A stretch of DNA of 64,000 nucleotides. It comes from Tigriopus japonicus (taxonomy: Eukaryota; Arthropoda; Copepoda; Harpacticoida; Harpacticidae). This document shows, one piece after another, positions 60,900 to 64,000 of this stretch. The stretch is from contig CM021317.1 of assembly GCA_010645155.1 (NCBI GenBank), forward strand, positions 11,659,636-11,723,635. Direction: 5' to 3'. The position numbers and the translations under genes are program-made. Below the pieces are notes generated by a model. It had not been told where the DNA came from and did no database searches. It saw nothing but the letters and a program-made list of their open reading frames with translations. Numbering within the stretch: the stretch's first letter is position 1; every line of letters starts with the position of its first letter.

Positions 60900-61281
60900 G
60901 GATATTGGTTACTGACAGACTTAATGCATGTTTGCCTCCAAGAGGTCCTGTGGTCTAGGGCGACAAGTGACAGAGAACAGCCAAGATGATAGGATAACTC
61001 GTTGGATTCACACCCAATGAAAGAAAAGCGCCAAAGTGCAAGGGGGCAGATTGATTCATGTACAGAGTGTTCAGGACAAACGATGAACCATTGAAAAAGG
61101 TCAAGCTATCCCAGCTTGCGACTTGCGAGACAAATGATTTCAGGTTTACGGCCAATGACAATTCCATGTGTTTGGGGCAAATTTATGGAGTCCCAACGAA
61201 ACAAGTCGTCAAGCTGAATAGACTAATTGGCTATGGCACTAACTCAAAAAGAAGAAGCAATTTAAATTGAGAGAAGGATTT

Positions 61282-61287
61282 TTTATT
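61282..61287 (-). terminator. Polyadenylation signal AATAAA, bHLH-D
   Basis: TTTATT on the plus strand, 86-91 nt beyond the stop codon. Confidence 0.7.
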
Positions 61288-61332
61288 CAAAGATTGAAAA
61301 CATTGTGCCAGAAGGCAACTGACATGAAACAT

Positions 61333-61338
61333 ATCACA
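61333..61338 (-). promoter_or_regulatory. K box, bHLH-D 3' UTR
   Basis: The sense strand reads CTGTGATA, an 8-mer complement of the miR-2-family 5' end, between the stop codon and the polyadenylation signal. Confidence 0.7.
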
Positions 61339-61372
61339 GATGAAGAAGGCTCGTCATAGTTGAATGAAGTCT

Positions 61373-62059
61373 CTACCACGGTCTCCAAGCTTTATCATCG
61401 AGGTCGCCGCAATTTGCCGGAATCTTGGGGGACGCCAGTGGTAGGTTGCCGTAATATGGACCAATGGCTTTCATAGGGGCTGGTCTGACGAGGCCCGGAA
61501 AGAAGGTGGAGGCAAAGTTGAAAGCAAGTCCAGATTCAGGCGTGTTGACCCGAGGTGGGCAATTATTGGCCAAAGCCGATGGAGGCAACGTCTCTAAAGA
61601 TCGGATGTTGCTGCCCAAATGAGCAATTAACCTAGTTGACACCTGAAGATCGATGCCAGAGTTACCGGTAACGAACTTGGACACTTCATGGGCACAATGT
61701 GTGTAACCAGCTCGGAATTTCCCCACATATGTGGCCTCAGGGGTAAGGCCCAAAGCGTTTTGACGTTTGAGCTTTCGGAGATGTTTGACGGTGAGCTCAA
61801 GGACATCGGCCTTTTCCAGTTTCGAAATGGACTCGCCTTCGGCTTGAAGAGCACCCACCATAATGTCTTTGAGCTCATCAAGGCACCGATTGATCCGGGC
61901 CCGACGCTTGCGTTCCAATAGAGGCTTCATGACTTTCCGGTATTGATGTGTCCTCGACATTGGAGGCTGGCTCTGAAGACCATGATGACTCCCGAACTCC
62001 ATTATGGCCATTTCAGGTGAAGACCCACTTTCTATTCCACTATCTGCTATCGAAATCAT
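61373..62059 (-). CDS. E(spl)bHLH: bHLH-D: E(spl)-type bHLH-Orange repressor, WRPW terminus
   Basis: Single-exon protein of 228 residues. A short acidic/Ser N-terminus leads into [20 protein letters not shown], the bHLH (about 38-98), then an Orange domain (about 114-150, KFRAGYTHCAHEVSKF) and a diverged tail ending AWRPW. It is the only member with the canonical Groucho-binding WRPW. It lacks the SPSSDGGY block of bHLH-A and bHLH-B and has a hydrophobic, Pro-rich tail instead. The ATG at 62059 is the first in frame; a second at residue 17 is possible. By family knowledge it is a Notch-responsive Groucho-dependent repressor. A perfect Su(H) site lies 189 bp upstream, and the 3' UTR has a K box and AATAAA. 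Confidence 0.97.
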   Translation of the reverse strand: MISIADSGIESGSSPEMAIMEFGSHHGLQSQPPMSRTHQYRKVMKPLLERKRRARINRCLDELKDIMVGALQAEGESISKLEKADVLELTVKHLRKLKRQNALGLTPEATYVGKFRAGYTHCAHEVSKFVTGNSGIDLQVSTRLIAHLGSNIRSLETLPPSALANNCPPRVNTPESGLAFNFASTFFPGLVRPAPMKAIGPYYGNLPLASPKIPANCGDLDDKAWRPW

Positions 62060-62247
62060 ACCAGCAGTAGCTATGCGATGTTCACCATTGCTTCTTCAGT
62101 GAGTAAATGAGGATTGGTGAATCCATTAGAGCCCGAAAATGTTCACTCACTTGATGTGTGCCGTGGAATGTGCCTCCCTTCGCGATCGTTCGCCATCGTT
62201 GGTTCGTTCGTTCGCCTCTTCGTTCGTTTCGTTTGTCGAGTGCGGAG

Positions 62248-62255
62248 CGTGGGAA
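62248..62255 (+). promoter_or_regulatory. Su(H)/CSL site, bHLH-D promoter
   Basis: Perfect CGTGGGAA, 189 bp upstream of the bHLH-D ATG. Confidence 0.75.
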
Positions 62256-63515
62256 CGAAAAATGAACCTGGCGCGAGTTGCGCACCTTGTCAAAGGCCAA
62301 TGAGAAGGAGGAAGACTTGCAGCTTGTTGTTGGCACTTGGCACTCTTTCCTTCTCACTCGCGCCCCTCTTGCTCTCTTTCTTTCTTCGCTTCCTAGACCA
62401 CTTGCCTCCATCCACACGGGTTAATCGACCAACGTTTCAACGTCTGCACGAGGTTGGCGACGGACTTGGCGGTCTAGGGCTCCATTAACGCAACCACGTA
62501 GAACAGCGAGTGTTCAAGAAAATGAAAAAGAAGCTCTCACAGAAGGAGGCCAAAATAAAGATTGGCGGCGTTCTTTGCCCTGGTCATCATCACCCCGAAT
62601 ATATCGTCATCCTGAATTTTGAGGCACACAGGGCAATGCATCTCGCTCGCTCTCTCCCTCGCTCCATGCATACCTATAAGGCAATCAAACCCTTAATCGT
62701 AGCTTCAAGCCTCGATATTCTGCTTCGATAATTGATATGAACTGGCAACCGAATTAATGTGTCAATTCTGACCGGGACGAAGACGATCGAGGTGGGATAG
62801 ATGTTGTTATGGCTTTAATGATGATCAGAGCTTAAGGATTGGGGGGAAGACTTGAACCGTAAGAAAGAGAGGGATCTCCTCACTCAAAAATAATGGGCGA
62901 CTCGCCAATTAAACTACAGAAATCATTCTTCGCCAAAATCATAGTTGACCTCTTGATGTGTGTATGTACTACATGAGAAGTTGTTTTTTTCTGGAAGAAC
63001 ATGATACCCATCACCTTTGATCACATCTCCAAAGGTTGAGCTTTGAAACTATTTGCATCAAATTACCCTTGCAAAAGAGAGCTCAATTTCCATAAGCATT
63101 CTTCTTTGTTCTCATCGAATTACCTTGTAATAAAAAGTGGCTTGAAAATGATCGCTCTTAACCTCGGAACCGCAAAAAGCCATCTCAAAGTAGTCCCTCT
63201 AAATAACGCATCAATATTCTTTTAAAGAATAACGCAAAAGATATGGGAGGATGAGAAATTTTTGGAGCATTTATTTACCATTCGCTTGAGGTCACTTCTC
63301 CGTCCAAATGGGCTCGAAGGCAATGAAGAAAAATCCACTTACCCTGAGGCTTCTTTTTGATTAGAAGTTCCCGGACAAGTTTGCCATGATCCGAAACCAA
63401 TACCCCTAAATTGATATTAGCTCAAGGTCTGTGTATTCCGAAACTACCATCACTTTTAGCATTTGACACCACTGTCGTCATCGATCAACTCCCAAGCATT
63501 TCAATTTCTTGCCAG
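62256..63515. other. Intergenic upstream of bHLH-D
   Basis: No recognised gene. A minus-strand stretch near 63343-63420 ends at a consensus donor (CAG|GGTAAGT-like) and reads LGVLVSDHGKLVRELLIKKK in one frame, but no acceptor or partner exon is convincing. Confidence 0.4.
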
Positions 63516-63969
63516 TCCATAGAGCAAATCAGGTCAACTTCGGTTGTCGCTTTGTCATGAGATGCGTTTCACGCAAACAGGACACTCAAAATTTTGATTC
63601 TGTGCCGGTAAGTTATGAACTATGGAAAAGCACGGATGAAGAGGGTACTTTAAACCCCATTTACAGGTTGTCAGCATGTCAAAAGCCTTCTACCAACGTT
63701 ATTTATCGAGGTTTTCAGAAGTCTCTGGTGATATTCATAGTTTCATATACAAAAAAAGAACATCACGCATGTTAAGGGTGACTGGTAGCAGATTTCCATG
63801 GATTTCGCAGCGTACTTTGACTAATTCTGCAGTTACACGACACATTTTACCGCACGATCTGTGTCGCATCTTCGACCCACAATTTGAACAGCAACACAAA
63901 ACTTCTAAAGAATACCAAACTTTGAGCGTCTTTGATACTGCAAAAAAAAATTCGCAAAATGTATTTTAA
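63516..63969 (+). CDS. Unassigned candidate gene, two 3' exons
   Basis: An acceptor (TTTCTTGCCAG) precedes 63516. Exon 63516-63607 ends DSVP at donor CCG|GTAAGT. Exon 63667-63969 follows ATTTACAG and runs to a stop. Both junction ends are phase 0, giving one continuous frame of about 130 codons that includes SKAFYQRYLSRFSEVSGDIH. The upstream exons are not identified. No family recognised. Confidence 0.3.
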
Positions 63970-64000
63970 GTGTTATTTTTATTATTTTGAGCAATTTTGA

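Larger units (their letters stand above)
36909..61270. other. About 24 kb with no recognised gene family
   Basis: Holds only weak candidates, listed separately (38856, 41338, 43159, 46409, 52177, 54081, 57844), plus a gypsy-like fragment near 60.8 kb. Su(H)-type matches: TGTGGGAA (minus) at 43224, 43537 and 45148; TGTGGGAA (plus) at 54024; CGTGGGAA at 55065 and (minus) 60283. Proneural E-box matches: 40345, 40451 and 42268. Simple repeats at 46175-46257, 51925-51958 and 52438-52483; poly-G runs near 40320 and 48981. Much of it may be regulatory DNA. Confidence 0.4.

Overview
This window looks like an Enhancer of split complex (E(spl)-C) from a pancrustacean. It carries four HES/E(spl)-class basic helix-loop-helix-Orange repressors and two Bearded-family genes. 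Bearded-class genes are, as far as I know, restricted to insects and crustaceans. The compact 3' UTRs carry insect-type GY-box and K-box microRNA sites, and gene density is low. I infer a non-insect crustacean, with a copepod as my best guess; the sequence does not prove this.

Layout. bHLH-A is on the minus strand at 72-713, with its 3' UTR running to the left edge. Bearded-like gene 1 (minus, 4315-4635) and Bearded-like gene 2 (plus, 21554-21919) follow, with a three-exon four-pass membrane protein gene (plus, 13040-13950) between them. bHLH-B (plus, 33662-34285) and bHLH-C (minus, one intron, 34817-36336) converge tail to tail with about 530 bp between their stop codons. About 25 kb with no recognisable family follows, then bHLH-D (minus, 61373-62059), the only one ending in WRPW; the other three end in WRPF. 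A 112-base run of Ns at 5279-5390 is an assembly gap whose two flanks are near-identical.

How the genes fit together. In the established Drosophila model, Notch signalling through Su(H)/CSL switches on E(spl) bHLH repressors, which recruit Groucho through the C-terminal WRPW-type tetrapeptide. Bearded proteins inhibit the Neuralized ubiquitin ligase that activates Delta. Both gene classes are repressed after transcription by miR-7 (GY box) and by miR-2-type microRNAs (K box). Every part of this circuit except the microRNAs and trans-factors can be read here. Perfect CGTGGGAA Su(H) sites lie 189-565 bp upstream of five of the six genes. GY boxes lie in bHLH-A and both Bearded genes, and K boxes in bHLH-B, bHLH-D and both Bearded genes.

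The remaining sequence is intergenic DNA with microsatellites, dispersed TACGTACG-type motifs, a decayed gypsy-like retropepsin fragment (60717-60899) and several unassigned candidate exons. Those candidates rest only on splice signals and open frames and carry low confidence. The window is 64 kb and the complex appears to run past the left edge, because bHLH-A's 3' UTR is cut.
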